Below, piece after piece: positions 24,180 to 32,303 of a DNA stretch of 64,000 nucleotides (position 1 is its first letter; every line of letters begins with the position of its first letter). The notes under the pieces are model-generated. The model did no database searches and had not been told where the DNA came from. It saw only the letters and a program-made list of their open reading frames with translations. The stretch comes from Alicyclobacillus mali. GTDB lineage: Bacteria; Bacillota; Bacilli; Alicyclobacillales; Alicyclobacillaceae. Made by a program: the position numbers and the translations under genes. The stretch is taken from the NCBI RefSeq assembly GCF_017329565.1, contig NZ_JAFMTT010000003.1; one strand, 5' to 3'.

Positions 24180-24968
24180 ATGGGCCAGATGATATGGAAT
24201 GGGCTGTCCGGCATGCAGGCGGCCAACGCTTGGATAGATCAAATCGCGGACAACCTGGCGAACTTAGAGACACCAGGGTATGCGGCCGAGCAGGGGACGT
24301 TCGCAGACCTGCTTACAATGCAGGTCTACGGCAACGCGACAGACCCTGCTGCAGCCAATCGGGCGACGCCTCCCGGCTGGCGCGGGGGGACGGGCGTCGC
24401 GCGCACGGGTGAAGAGCGGGATTTCAGCCAGGGTACCGTAGTGCAGACGGGCATCCCGACTCACCTTGCCATCGAGGGCCCCGGATTTTTCACTGTCCAG
24501 ACGCCCTCGGGCCGCATGTACACCCGGGCGGGCAACTTCATCTGGAGCCGGCGCGCTGATGGTTCGTTCGTGCTCGCGACCCAAGCGGGCGATCCCGTCC
24601 TCTCCACCAACGGTCAGCCCATCGTCAAGCCGGCAGACGCACCGTCCATGACCGTCGCGCCGGACGGCACCATCCAATTCGGGCGTGGACGGACTGCGAA
24701 ACTCGCATTGGTGGAAATCGGGGAGCCGTCCAGCCATCTCATTCCGGAAGGCAACGGTCTGTATCAGCTGGCTGCGGGCGGCGTGGCGGTACCAGCGCGC
24801 AACTCGTCTGTCATTCAAGGGGCCGTGAACGCGTCCAATGCGGACGAGAGCACCGACATGGCTCAGCTCGTCGCCGCGCAGGATTTCTATGAAGAAAACG
24901 CGCAGGCCGTCTCCATGGCGAATCAGTTGCTCGGGTTGGCAGACACCATCCGGACGTCGGGAGGTTGA
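24180..24968 (+). CDS. flhP: Flagellar basal-body rod/hook protein FlhP
   Basis: 262 residues, normal length. FlgG/FlhP-type: N-terminal MIWNGLSGMQAANAWIDQIA and NLANLETPGYAAEQ, central LAIEGPGFFTVQTPSGRMYT with TRAGNF, C-terminal VNASNADESTDMAQLVAAQD. ATG 24180 has GGGAGGCGGG upstream. It follows flhO closely as in Bacillus and probably forms the distal rod. Confidence 0.92.
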   Translation: MGQMIWNGLSGMQAANAWIDQIADNLANLETPGYAAEQGTFADLLTMQVYGNATDPAAANRATPPGWRGGTGVARTGEERDFSQGTVVQTGIPTHLAIEGPGFFTVQTPSGRMYTRAGNFIWSRRADGSFVLATQAGDPVLSTNGQPIVKPADAPSMTVAPDGTIQFGRGRTAKLALVEIGEPSSHLIPEGNGLYQLAAGGVAVPARNSSVIQGAVNASNADESTDMAQLVAAQDFYEENAQAVSMANQLLGLADTIRTSGG

Positions 24969-24980
24969 GGAGGCGATTGC

Positions 24981-25520
24981 GTGAACCTGCCCAATCTGTT
25001 GACGCTCTTGCGTCTGCTTTTGATTCCCTGCTATCTATGGGCATTTTATGGCGTGGAAAGTCCGCACAAGATTTTGGCCTTATCCGTCTTGTTGTTCGCA
25101 GGTCTTACCGACGTCCTGGATGGTTACTTGGCTCGAACGTACAAGCTCGAAACGTACACCGGGCAGTTGCTTGACCCTCTGGCGGACAAGCTCATGATGG
25201 TGTCAGTCTTGTTCACTCTGCTCGCGTCTGGACGCCTTCCCTGGCTGGTGGCCGCTCTCCTCGTCTTCCGCGACGTCGCGATGATCGCGGGTGCGGCGTT
25301 CTTTTACTTTCAAGGCAAACGTGCCGTCCCAAAGGCGAACGGGTGGGGAAAGGTCACGACGTGCTTCTACTACGTCGGCATTTCGCTCTGCATCCTGGCG
25401 TGGCCCACGCCTGAGGCGGGCGAGATGGTCCTCTGGTTCACCGTGGGGCTGTCTTACGTTACGACTGTGATTTACGTTCGAAGCATGAAAATCATTCCCG
25501 TGCGGCGCCGCGTGTATTGA
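24981..25520 (+). CDS. pgsA: CDP-alcohol phosphatidyltransferase (PgsA-like)
   Basis: 179 residues, multipass membrane enzyme. The catalytic signature D-x2-D-G-x2-A-R-x8-G-x3-D-x3-D is complete: DVLDGYLAR, then TGQLLDPLADK. It most resembles phosphatidylglycerophosphate synthase, the first step of phosphatidylglycerol synthesis; the exact acceptor is inferred. GTG 24981 is preceded by GAGGAGG. Confidence 0.82.
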   Translation: MNLPNLLTLLRLLLIPCYLWAFYGVESPHKILALSVLLFAGLTDVLDGYLARTYKLETYTGQLLDPLADKLMMVSVLFTLLASGRLPWLVAALLVFRDVAMIAGAAFFYFQGKRAVPKANGWGKVTTCFYYVGISLCILAWPTPEAGEMVLWFTVGLSYVTTVIYVRSMKIIPVRRRVY

Positions 25521-25546
25521 GGCGTCCCATCTAGTGGAGGTCCTTG

Positions 25547-25993
25547 ATGGAACAGAAGCTTCCGCTCGGTATCGATGAGATTCAACGGATTTTACCCCAT
25601 CGCTACCCGTTTCTCCTGGTCGATCGCGTCACGGAGATCGACGGCGGCCGCGCGGTGGGCTACAAGCTCGTGACCGCGAATGAGCCGCACTTTCAAGGGC
25701 ACTTTCCCGCTTATCCCATCATGCCCGGCGTGCTCATCATCGAGGCGATGGCGCAGCTCGGAGGCGTCGCCATCTTGGCCGATCCGGCCTACCGCGGCAA
25801 GCGCCCGCTGCTCGCTGGAGTGGACGGCGCGCGTTTCCGGGGTGAGGTGAGGCCCGGAGATCGGCTGGACATGGAGGTCGTGATCGACCGTATGAAGGGC
25901 CGCATGGGGCGAGGAATGGGAAAGGCGCATGTGGACGGCAAGCTGGTGGCGGAAGCCACCATCCTGTTTGCCATCGCGGACGGCGAGGCCTGA
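25547..25993 (+). CDS. fabZ: 3-hydroxyacyl-ACP dehydratase FabZ
   Basis: 148 residues. Hot-dog fold dehydratase of type II fatty-acid synthesis. The catalytic His is in HFQGHFPAYPIMPGVL and the catalytic Glu in IIEAMAQLGG. GTGGAGGT is about five bases before ATG 25547 (TTG 25544 is an alternative). The stop codon lies in the loop of the following terminator. Confidence 0.96.
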   Translation: MEQKLPLGIDEIQRILPHRYPFLLVDRVTEIDGGRAVGYKLVTANEPHFQGHFPAYPIMPGVLIIEAMAQLGGVAILADPAYRGKRPLLAGVDGARFRGEVRPGDRLDMEVVIDRMKGRMGRGMGKAHVDGKLVAEATILFAIADGEA

Positions 25994-26010
25994 TACGGCC
26001 TCGCCATTTT
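25982..26010. terminator. Terminator overlapping the fabZ stop
   Basis: A perfect nine-pair stem (25982-25990 with 25997-26005) with loop TGATAC; the fabZ stop TGA (25991-25993) is in the loop. ATTTTC follows. It lies at a convergent junction and may serve both strands. Confidence 0.65.
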
Positions 26011-26016
26011 CATTGC

Positions 26017-26628
26017 TCACAGGTCGTTTGGCGACAGCCCTGCGCTCAGGGCTTGCTGCCGCATCTTGTGAACGGCGCGCATGCGCCACGTGCGGATGGT
26101 TGCTGGGCTCACGCCAAGGCGCTCTGCCAGCTGGTTCGTTTCCAGCCCGGCGAGTTCCATCGTGAGCCACGCAGCTTCCCGTGGAGACAGTTTCGCTTCG
26201 CGCGCCAGGCACAAAAGTGTCAGGCGCTGATCCACGCGGTCAAATGGATCCTCTCCCGGCGGGTTGCCCGGACCTTGGCGCTTCAGCTGTTGGTCCCAAT
26301 CTTCGTTTCCCTCTTCGTCTGATGCTTTCGCAAACGCGGTCCGTTCTTGCGCCAACCACATTTTCCGCATGGCGGTGCGGGTATCGCCATACACTCGACT
26401 TGCGGCGTACGCCGGAAACGGCGCAGAGTCCGGACGATGAGTGGCAATGGCGTGCAGAAACGCGGCGCACGCCTCCTGATAAGCCTCGTCGTAGCCTGCG
26501 ACGCGCGCATAGCGCTTGGCGGCGCCTCGCAGCAGAGGGCGAAACATTTCGAAGAGCGCGTGCAGATAGACGTCATCCCCAGCGCGAGCGTGAATGACCA
26601 TATCGTGCAACACCGACAGCGGAAGCAT
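26017..26628 (-). CDS. Sigma-70-like DNA-binding protein, unassigned
   Basis: 203 residues. The N-terminal half (HARAGDDVYLHALFEMFRPL and following RYARVAGYDEAYQEACAAFL) resembles sigma region 2. The C-terminal half has a sigma region 4 helix-turn-helix (LSPREAAWLTMELAGL then TNQLAERLGVSPATIRTWRM). I do not recognise a named family; it could be a minor sigma factor or a regulator built on the fold. ATG 26628 has AGGGAAAGG upstream; an open frame continues to 26895 but without a start signal. It is divergent from ctsR and reverse to most of the window. Confidence 0.65.
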   Translation of the reverse strand: MLPLSVLHDMVIHARAGDDVYLHALFEMFRPLLRGAAKRYARVAGYDEAYQEACAAFLHAIATHRPDSAPFPAYAASRVYGDTRTAMRKMWLAQERTAFAKASDEEGNEDWDQQLKRQGPGNPPGEDPFDRVDQRLTLLCLAREAKLSPREAAWLTMELAGLETNQLAERLGVSPATIRTWRMRAVHKMRQQALSAGLSPNDL

Positions 26629-26902
26629 GAACCTTTCCCTCGCTCCGGCGGGCCGGCCCGCGAATTTTGCATGCGAGGGAAGCGTAAACCCTCTCAAGCG
26701 GTCGATCCCGTCCCGGATCCGCGCAAGACACCGTACGGGACTTGGCGGGCGGTTCACCGGAGTCGCTTGTTGCGTCGACGCCTCCTTCGAAGCAATGCAT
26801 GTCTCTTCCGAAGCGGTGGGCCTGTGAAGGAGACCTTGTGGCAAGGGGCGGAGCGCGCGCAGATTCCGTTGGATTTTTGTGCACACTAGAACCAAACCCC
26901 TC

Positions 26903-26930
26903 TTGCATTTCCCGCAGGCAGGTGTATAAT
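26903..26930 (+). promoter_or_regulatory. Sigma-A promoter of the ctsR operon
   Basis: TTGCAT (26903-26908), a 16-base spacer and a perfect TATAAT (26925-26930). Confidence 0.82.
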
Positions 26931-26932
26931 AA

Positions 26933-26949
26933 GGTCAAGAAAAGTCAAA
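26933..26949 (+). promoter_or_regulatory. CtsR operator
   Basis: GGTCAAG-AAA-AGTCAAA matches the CtsR heptad operator (RGTCAAA-NAN-RGTCAAA) at all but one position. It begins two bases after the -10, so bound CtsR would block initiation. Further GTCAAA-like repeats continue to about 26966. This implies autorepression relieved by heat. Confidence 0.85.
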
Positions 26950-27009
26950 GTCAAAATATCAAAGTCGAATGGAACCTCAGAGGACGGTGCTGCGTTAGGG
27001 GTTGTCATC

Positions 27010-27480
27010 ATGGCGAGCAACATCTCCGACATCATTGAGGCCTATCTGAAACGACTCATGGAGGAGAGCGGGCTGGACGTGATCGAGATTCAGCGCAATG
27101 ACCTGGCCGAGCAGTTTCACTGCGTCCCGTCTCAGATCAACTACGTCATCAGCACGCGCTTCACAACGGATCACGGCTACATCGTCGAGTCGAAGCGCGG
27201 CGGCGGCGGTTACATCCGCATTCGGCGCGTCAAGCTCGATAAGGAGCATTTGCTGTGGGACGTGCTGAGATCGCTTGGGGACGAGGTGAGCCAGTCTGCC
27301 AGCGAGGCGCTGATTGAACGCCTGCACCGGGATGGATGGCTGACGGATCGCGAAGCCATGTTGATTTCCGCCATGTTGCGGCGGGAGGTGCTGGCACTGG
27401 ATCTGCCCTATCGGGACCGGCTGCGGGCGAAGCTGCTGGCGAGTGCGCTCCAGGCGTTGGCGGCGCACCGAAAACCGTGA
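27010..27480 (+). CDS. ctsR: Class III heat-shock repressor CtsR
   Basis: 156 residues. Dimeric repressor of clp genes. The winged helix-turn-helix includes QRNDLAEQFHCVPSQINYVI, and the heat-sensing wing is ESKRGGGGYIRI, with the Arg that McsB targets. The C-terminal domain (MLRREVLALDLPYRDRLRAK) is the McsB/Clp contact region. First gene of ctsR-mcsA-mcsB-clpC, controlled by its own operator. Confidence 0.97.
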   Translation: MASNISDIIEAYLKRLMEESGLDVIEIQRNDLAEQFHCVPSQINYVISTRFTTDHGYIVESKRGGGGYIRIRRVKLDKEHLLWDVLRSLGDEVSQSASEALIERLHRDGWLTDREAMLISAMLRREVLALDLPYRDRLRAKLLASALQALAAHRKP

Positions 27481-27496
27481 AAGCGAGGTGGGACCG

Positions 27497-28018
27497 ATGC
27501 TTTGCGAGCGCTGCCACGAGCGACCGGCGACGGTCCACGTGACGAAAATCATCAATGGTGTGCAAACGGCTTATCACCTGTGTGAGGTATGTGCCAAAGA
27601 GCAGGGCGACGTGTTTCCAAACCCGTTTTTGATGGGAAGCCCGTTCGATTTCAACAAGCTCTTGAGCGGGCTCTTAAACATGGAGTCGTCCTCAGGGTTC
27701 GCGCCCGTCACGACGCAGGTTCAGACGAGGTGCGGAACGTGCGGGATGACGTACAACCAGTTCACGCAGATCGGCAGGTTCGGCTGTCCGGACTGTTACG
27801 ACGCGTTCTCGGCACGGCTTGAGCCTCTCTTGCGGCGCATCCAGAATGGTCTGCGTCACACCGGAAAAGTCCCAGGCTCGGCGGGCGAACGCCAACAGGT
27901 GGCCCGGAAACTTGAACAACTCCGCCGGGAACTTCAGCAGGCCGTGGCGCAGGAACAGTTCGAGCGCGCGGCGCAACTGCGCGACGAAATCCGCAAACTG
28001 GAACAGGGCGCGCAGTGA
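27497..28018 (+). CDS. mcsA: McsA, activator of the arginine kinase McsB
   Basis: 173 residues. Zinc-binding CxxC pairs MLCERCHERP and HLCEVCAKEQ near the N-terminus, then RCGTCGMTYNQF and FGCPDCYDAF, followed by a C-terminal UVR-type coiled coil (QEQFERAAQLRDEIRKLEQG). GAGGTGGGA precedes ATG 27497. Confidence 0.95.
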   Translation: MLCERCHERPATVHVTKIINGVQTAYHLCEVCAKEQGDVFPNPFLMGSPFDFNKLLSGLLNMESSSGFAPVTTQVQTRCGTCGMTYNQFTQIGRFGCPDCYDAFSARLEPLLRRIQNGLRHTGKVPGSAGERQQVARKLEQLRRELQQAVAQEQFERAAQLRDEIRKLEQGAQ

Positions 28019-28030
28019 GGAGGTGTGCAG

Positions 28031-29110
28031 ATGTCCCTCGCAGACTTCGTCAAGCGTACCATTAGCAAATGGATGAAAGAAACGGGACCCGAAGACGACA
28101 TCGTGCTGACGAGCCGGATTCGCATTGCCCGGAACCTGAAAGGCTTTCCTTTTCCCACGCTGGCGACCGACGCGCACGCCAACGAGGTCATGGAGCTCGT
28201 GCGGCAGGCAGCCGAGAGCGACGCCATGAAGCAACTCGGGCGGTTTGAGTTCATTCGCTGCCGTGATCTCTCGCCACTCGATCGCCAGATGTTCGTCGAA
28301 AAACACCTGATCAGTCCCGATCTCGCGCAGCAGGAAAAGCAAGGAGCCCTTGTCCTGCGGGACGACGAGGCCGTGAGCATCATGGTCAATGAGGAGGACC
28401 ACCTGCGCATTCAGTGCATTCTCCCGGGGCTTCGGCTCCAGGAAGCCTGGAACGTCGCGAGTCAGGTGGACGACGCCCTCGAGCAGACCTTGACCTACGC
28501 GTATCACGATCAGTACGGTTACCTGACGGCCTGTCCGACAAACGTTGGAACCGGTATTCGGGCATCGGTCATGATGCACCTGCCGGGTCTCGCGCTCACC
28601 GGCGGAATTCAGAGGCTGCTCACGGCCGTGTCCCAGGTCGGGCTGGCAGTGCGCGGCATCTACGGCGAAGGCTCGGAGTCGTTCGGGAACCTGTACCAGG
28701 TATCGAACCAAATTACGCTGGGCGAGAGCGAAGAAGAGATCATCGCGAATCTCATGAGCGTCGTCCAGCAGATCATCGAGCAGGAGCGCAACGCGCGCAA
28801 ACTCCTGATGGAACGCAATCGCGTCCAACTCGAGGACCGCGTCAGCCGATCGTTTGGCATCCTGGCGTATGCGCGCAGGATGGATTCGAAGGAGACGCTG
28901 GAGCGCCTGTCGGATGTGCGTCTCGGCATCGATCTCGGCATTATTCAGGGCGTGTCCTCGAGCATCCTTAAGGAACTGATGGTGTTGACGCAGCCAGCCT
29001 GTCTGCAAAAATACTACAATCGCGAGTTGAGCCCCAACGAGCGCGACGTGCGGCGCGCGCAGTTGATTCGGGATCGGCTGAGAATGAGTGATACGGAGGT
29101 GCATGGATGA
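28031..29110 (+). CDS. mcsB: Protein-arginine kinase McsB
   Basis: 359 residues of the phosphagen-kinase fold. It tags proteins with phospho-arginine for ClpC-ClpP degradation and inactivates CtsR. Motifs: LTSRIRIARNLKGFPFP (ATP site), IMVNEEDHLRIQ, the CPTNVGTGIRASV loop. ATG 28031 has GAGGAGGT six bases upstream; GTG 28025 is too close. It overlaps clpC by four bases. Its opposing phosphatase is at 4529-5050. Confidence 0.97.
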   Translation: MSLADFVKRTISKWMKETGPEDDIVLTSRIRIARNLKGFPFPTLATDAHANEVMELVRQAAESDAMKQLGRFEFIRCRDLSPLDRQMFVEKHLISPDLAQQEKQGALVLRDDEAVSIMVNEEDHLRIQCILPGLRLQEAWNVASQVDDALEQTLTYAYHDQYGYLTACPTNVGTGIRASVMMHLPGLALTGGIQRLLTAVSQVGLAVRGIYGEGSESFGNLYQVSNQITLGESEEEIIANLMSVVQQIIEQERNARKLLMERNRVQLEDRVSRSFGILAYARRMDSKETLERLSDVRLGIDLGIIQGVSSSILKELMVLTQPACLQKYYNRELSPNERDVRRAQLIRDRLRMSDTEVHG

Positions 29111-31545
29111 TGTATGCTCGGTTCACGGAGAGAGCGCAAAAGGTGTTGGCGTTGGCGCAAGAAGAGGCCTCCCGCCTGAATCACCCGGGTGTGGGCACGG
29201 AGCATATTCTGCTTGGCCTGATCCGCGAAGGAGAAGGGATTGCAGCGAAAGCCCTGCAGATGCTCGGCGTACAGGCGGACAAGGTGCAGCAGGAGATTGA
29301 GCGAATGGTGGGCCGCGGGCAGACCCCGGTCACGGCCATGACCTACACGCCGAGGGCGAAAAAGGTCATTGAGCTGTCCATCGACGAAGCCCGGAAGCTC
29401 GGTCATTCGTACGTGGGAACGGAGCATTTGCTGCTCGGCCTGATTCGCGAAGGCGAAGGTGTTGCGGCGCGCGTGCTCGCCAACATGAACGTGAATCTGA
29501 ACAAGGCGCGCCAGCAGGTGCTGCAGCTGTTGGGCGGCGACGCCATGGATATGGCGGGCGACAAGGACGCTTCCGTCGGCACGCCGACGTTGGACAGCCT
29601 GGCGCGCGATCTGACGCAGATGGCGCGCGACGGCAAGCTCGATCCCGTCATCGGGCGCGAGAAGGAAATTGAGCGCGTGATTCAGGTCTTGTCGCGGCGC
29701 ACGAAGAACAATCCGGTGCTCATCGGCGAACCCGGCGTCGGGAAGACCGCCATCGCCGAAGGCCTGGCGCAGCGGATTGTGACGGGGGATGTGCCGGAGA
29801 CACTGCGCAACAAGCGCGTGATGGTCCTCGACATGGGCACGGTGGTCGCCGGTACCAAGTACCGCGGTGAATTCGAGGATCGGCTGAAGAAGATCATGGA
29901 CGAAATCCGCCAGGCCGGCAACGTCATCCTGTTCATCGATGAGTTGCACACGCTCATCGGCGCAGGCGGCGCGGAGGGCGCCATCGACGCATCCAACATC
30001 CTCAAGCCGGCTCTTGCGCGGGGCGAGCTGCAGTGCATCGGTGCGACCACGCTTGACGAATACCGCAAGCACATCGAGAAGGATCCAGCGCTCGAGCGGC
30101 GCTTCCAACCCATCACGGTCGACGAGCCGTCGCCGGAGGAGGCGCTGGAGATCCTCAAGGGGTTGCGGGATCGGTACGAAGCGCATCACCGCGTCAAGAT
30201 CACGGACGAGGCGCTCGATGCCGCGGTGAAGCTGTCGGATCGATATATCTCGGATCGGTTTTTGCCGGATAAGGCCATTGACCTAATTGACGAGGCCGCT
30301 TCGCGCGTTCGGCTGCGCACGCACACGGCTCCGCCGAACCTCAAGGAGCTGGAACAGAAGCTGGAGAAGGTGCGCAGCGAAAAAGACGCCGCCGTGCAGA
30401 GCCAGGAGTTCGAGTTGGCGGCCAACCTGCGCGACGAGGAGCAGAAAATCAAAGAGGAGCTCGAACACCTGAAGGAGACGTGGCAGAAGACGCAGCAGCT
30501 GGACGACGTGCGCGTGACGGCCGAGGACATCGCCCACATCGTGTCGTCGTGGACGGGAATTCCGGTGCAGCAGCTCCAGCAGGACGAGTCTGAGCGGCTG
30601 CTCAGCCTGGAGAAAATCCTGCACGAGCGGGTCATTGGGCAGGACGAGGCAGTCGAGGCCGTGGCCAAGGCCATTCGCCGGGCGCGCGCTGGCCTGAAGG
30701 ATCCCAAGCGGCCCATTGGCTCGTTCATCTTCCTCGGGCCCACGGGCGTCGGCAAGACGGAACTCGCGCGTGCGCTGGCTGAAGCACTGTTTGGCGATGA
30801 GGACGCGCTCATCCGCATCGATATGTCAGAGTACATGGAGCGCCACTCGACGTCGCGGCTCGTCGGATCGCCGCCGGGGTACGTCGGGTATGAGGAAGGC
30901 GGTCAGTTGACCGAGAAGGTGCGACGGAAGCCGTATTCGGTGGTGCTTTTGGACGAGATCGAAAAGGCGCATCCGGAAGTGTTCAACATCCTGCTGCAGG
31001 TGCTGGACGACGGCCGCCTCACGGACGGCAAGGGCCGCACGGTCGACTTCCGCAACACGGTGATCATCATGACGTCGAACGTGGGTGCCGAGGAGTTGCG
31101 CAGGGGCGGTGCGCTCGGTTTCAAGCGGGAAGAGGATAAGTACCTGGGCATGAAGGATAAGGTGATGGACGAACTGAAGCGCACCTTCCGGCCCGAGTTC
31201 CTCAACCGCATCGACGAGATCATCGTGTTCCACCCGCTCGATGAGACGCATATCGAGCGGATCGTGGACAAGATGGTGGACAATCTGAAGCACCGCCTGA
31301 AGGAGCAAGAGATCGAATTCGAGCTCACGGACGAGGCGAAGAAATTCCTCGCGAAGGTCGGTTTCGATCCGCAGTACGGCGCGCGTCCGCTGCAGCGGGC
31401 CATTGTCCGCAACGTCGAGGATCTCCTCTCGTCGGCGCTCATTGCGGGCGAGATCAAGAAGGGCGATCGCGTCCTGCTCGGCGTGGACGGCGACAAGTTG
31501 CGGATCGAAAAGGTGAACGAGCAGCCGGTCGGCGCGGGGGCGTGA
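29107..31545 (+). CDS. clpC: AAA+ unfoldase ClpC
   Basis: 812 residues, full length. Two N-terminal Clp repeats (FTERAQKVLALAQEEA; YTPRAKKVIELSIDEA), D1 Walker A GEPGVGKTAIAEGL, a middle domain with a UVR-like coiled coil (residues about 400-470) that binds McsB/MecA, and D2 Walker A GPTGVGKTELARAL. It feeds ClpP. The start overlaps the mcsB stop. A weak hairpin follows and the conserved radA neighbour is displaced by about 2.3 kb. Confidence 0.98.
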   Translation: MMYARFTERAQKVLALAQEEASRLNHPGVGTEHILLGLIREGEGIAAKALQMLGVQADKVQQEIERMVGRGQTPVTAMTYTPRAKKVIELSIDEARKLGHSYVGTEHLLLGLIREGEGVAARVLANMNVNLNKARQQVLQLLGGDAMDMAGDKDASVGTPTLDSLARDLTQMARDGKLDPVIGREKEIERVIQVLSRRTKNNPVLIGEPGVGKTAIAEGLAQRIVTGDVPETLRNKRVMVLDMGTVVAGTKYRGEFEDRLKKIMDEIRQAGNVILFIDELHTLIGAGGAEGAIDASNILKPALARGELQCIGATTLDEYRKHIEKDPALERRFQPITVDEPSPEEALEILKGLRDRYEAHHRVKITDEALDAAVKLSDRYISDRFLPDKAIDLIDEAASRVRLRTHTAPPNLKELEQKLEKVRSEKDAAVQSQEFELAANLRDEEQKIKEELEHLKETWQKTQQLDDVRVTAEDIAHIVSSWTGIPVQQLQQDESERLLSLEKILHERVIGQDEAVEAVAKAIRRARAGLKDPKRPIGSFIFLGPTGVGKTELARALAEALFGDEDALIRIDMSEYMERHSTSRLVGSPPGYVGYEEGGQLTEKVRRKPYSVVLLDEIEKAHPEVFNILLQVLDDGRLTDGKGRTVDFRNTVIIMTSNVGAEELRRGGALGFKREEDKYLGMKDKVMDELKRTFRPEFLNRIDEIIVFHPLDETHIERIVDKMVDNLKHRLKEQEIEFELTDEAKKFLAKVGFDPQYGARPLQRAIVRNVEDLLSSALIAGEIKKGDRVLLGVDGDKLRIEKVNEQPVGAGA

Positions 31546-31573
31546 TCGCAGAAACAACTGCACAGAGCGTCAA

Positions 31574-31614
31574 GGGGGCAGGGCTGAGCGTGCGTGCACG
31601 TCGGCGCTGCCCCT
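31574..31614 (+). terminator. Weak stem-loop after clpC
   Basis: GGGGCAG (31575-31581) pairs with CTGCCCC (31607-31613), with some inner pairing, but no T run follows. A second perfect seven-pair hairpin occurs at 31687-31706. The 31546-31742 interval contains no supported gene and separates clpC from the end of the reverse-strand cassette. Confidence 0.4.
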
Positions 31615-31742
31615 GTGTGTTGCGCGCTGTTAGGGTTTATCCGCGACTCGTCATGTTTCAAAACTCGATGAATCTTGCTGTTGTCTCGGCACAAAGCGAT
31701 GTGCCGCCACATTCTGTACGATCTGCCCTGTGAGAGGACCAG

Positions 31743-32303
31743 CTATTCTTCGTAAACAGCGCCATCACCCTCTATCCAAACACCATCGTCTCGTTTTGTG
31801 ATTTCGAAGTTATACGTTCCCGGACCGACTCCTGTCCAAGTTATGGTTTGATAACCGATATTGTTGTTAATTCCATAGCTCAGCGCTTTGGTGCCTAGAT
31901 CTTCAGCGCCCCACCAATGGTCTCGGAAAAGATCAACGTAGTACGTGAAATCACCATGGAGTGCGTTCTCGCCACGCGGATCAAGGTACGCACGAATCCG
32001 CATGACCGCATTCGTTTTTGAGAGAGTAAAGTGATTCGACGCTACTCGGACACTGATATCGAATGTAAAGGGATAGACGATGGTAGACAGCGGTGACCGA
32101 AGAAACGGGTTTATCGCGATTGCTTCCTGGGAGATTTTCTGATACTCACCATTGAGAATATCGCTTCGAATCATCTCGTCTTCCTGCGTATCGATGTTGT
32201 CACCTTCGTGCAAATGGAAGACCTGATTTGCACCTATATCCATGCTGCGCTGTGGCAGTGACACCCACCCAAGCCCGACGGCAAGACAGATGGCAGAAAT
32301 CAT
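31743..32303 (-). CDS. Small exported protein of the ECF cassette, unknown
   Basis: 186 residues with a short hydrophobic N-terminus (MISAICLAVGLGWVSLP) acting as signal or anchor, then a soluble domain rich in aromatic and beta-type residues (FTYYVDLFRDHWWGAEDLGT; GYQTITWTGVGPGTYNFEIT). No family recognised; the C-terminal half looks like a beta-sandwich. Its ATG overlaps the stop of the anti-sigma-like gene as ATGA, so the three genes form one operon. Base composition is more AT-rich than the neighbours. Function unknown; an envelope-stress sensor or effector is a guess from context. Confidence 0.7.
   Translation of the reverse strand: MISAICLAVGLGWVSLPQRSMDIGANQVFHLHEGDNIDTQEDEMIRSDILNGEYQKISQEAIAINPFLRSPLSTIVYPFTFDISVRVASNHFTLSKTNAVMRIRAYLDPRGENALHGDFTYYVDLFRDHWWGAEDLGTKALSYGINNNIGYQTITWTGVGPGTYNFEITKRDDGVWIEGDGAVYEE

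Larger units (their letters stand above)
26629..27009 (+). other. Divergent intergenic region before ctsR
   Basis: 381 bases between the reverse sigma-like gene and ctsR. It contains the ctsR promoter and CtsR operator (26903-26949). I see no supported gene in 26629-26900; open frames there lack SDs. No clear promoter for the reverse gene was found. Confidence 0.55.

Noticed and set aside
26347..26889. Forward open frame opposite the sigma-like gene.
   Set aside because: No start signal. The reverse frame contains a sigma-type helix-turn-helix.
26933..26970. Repeated GTCAAA units considered as a CRISPR or short tandem repeat.
   Set aside because: Spacing and sequence match the CtsR heptad operator; too few and too short for CRISPR.
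27692..29104. A 470-codon reverse open frame across mcsA and mcsB.
   Set aside because: Antisense shadow of conserved heat-shock genes; no SD or family features.
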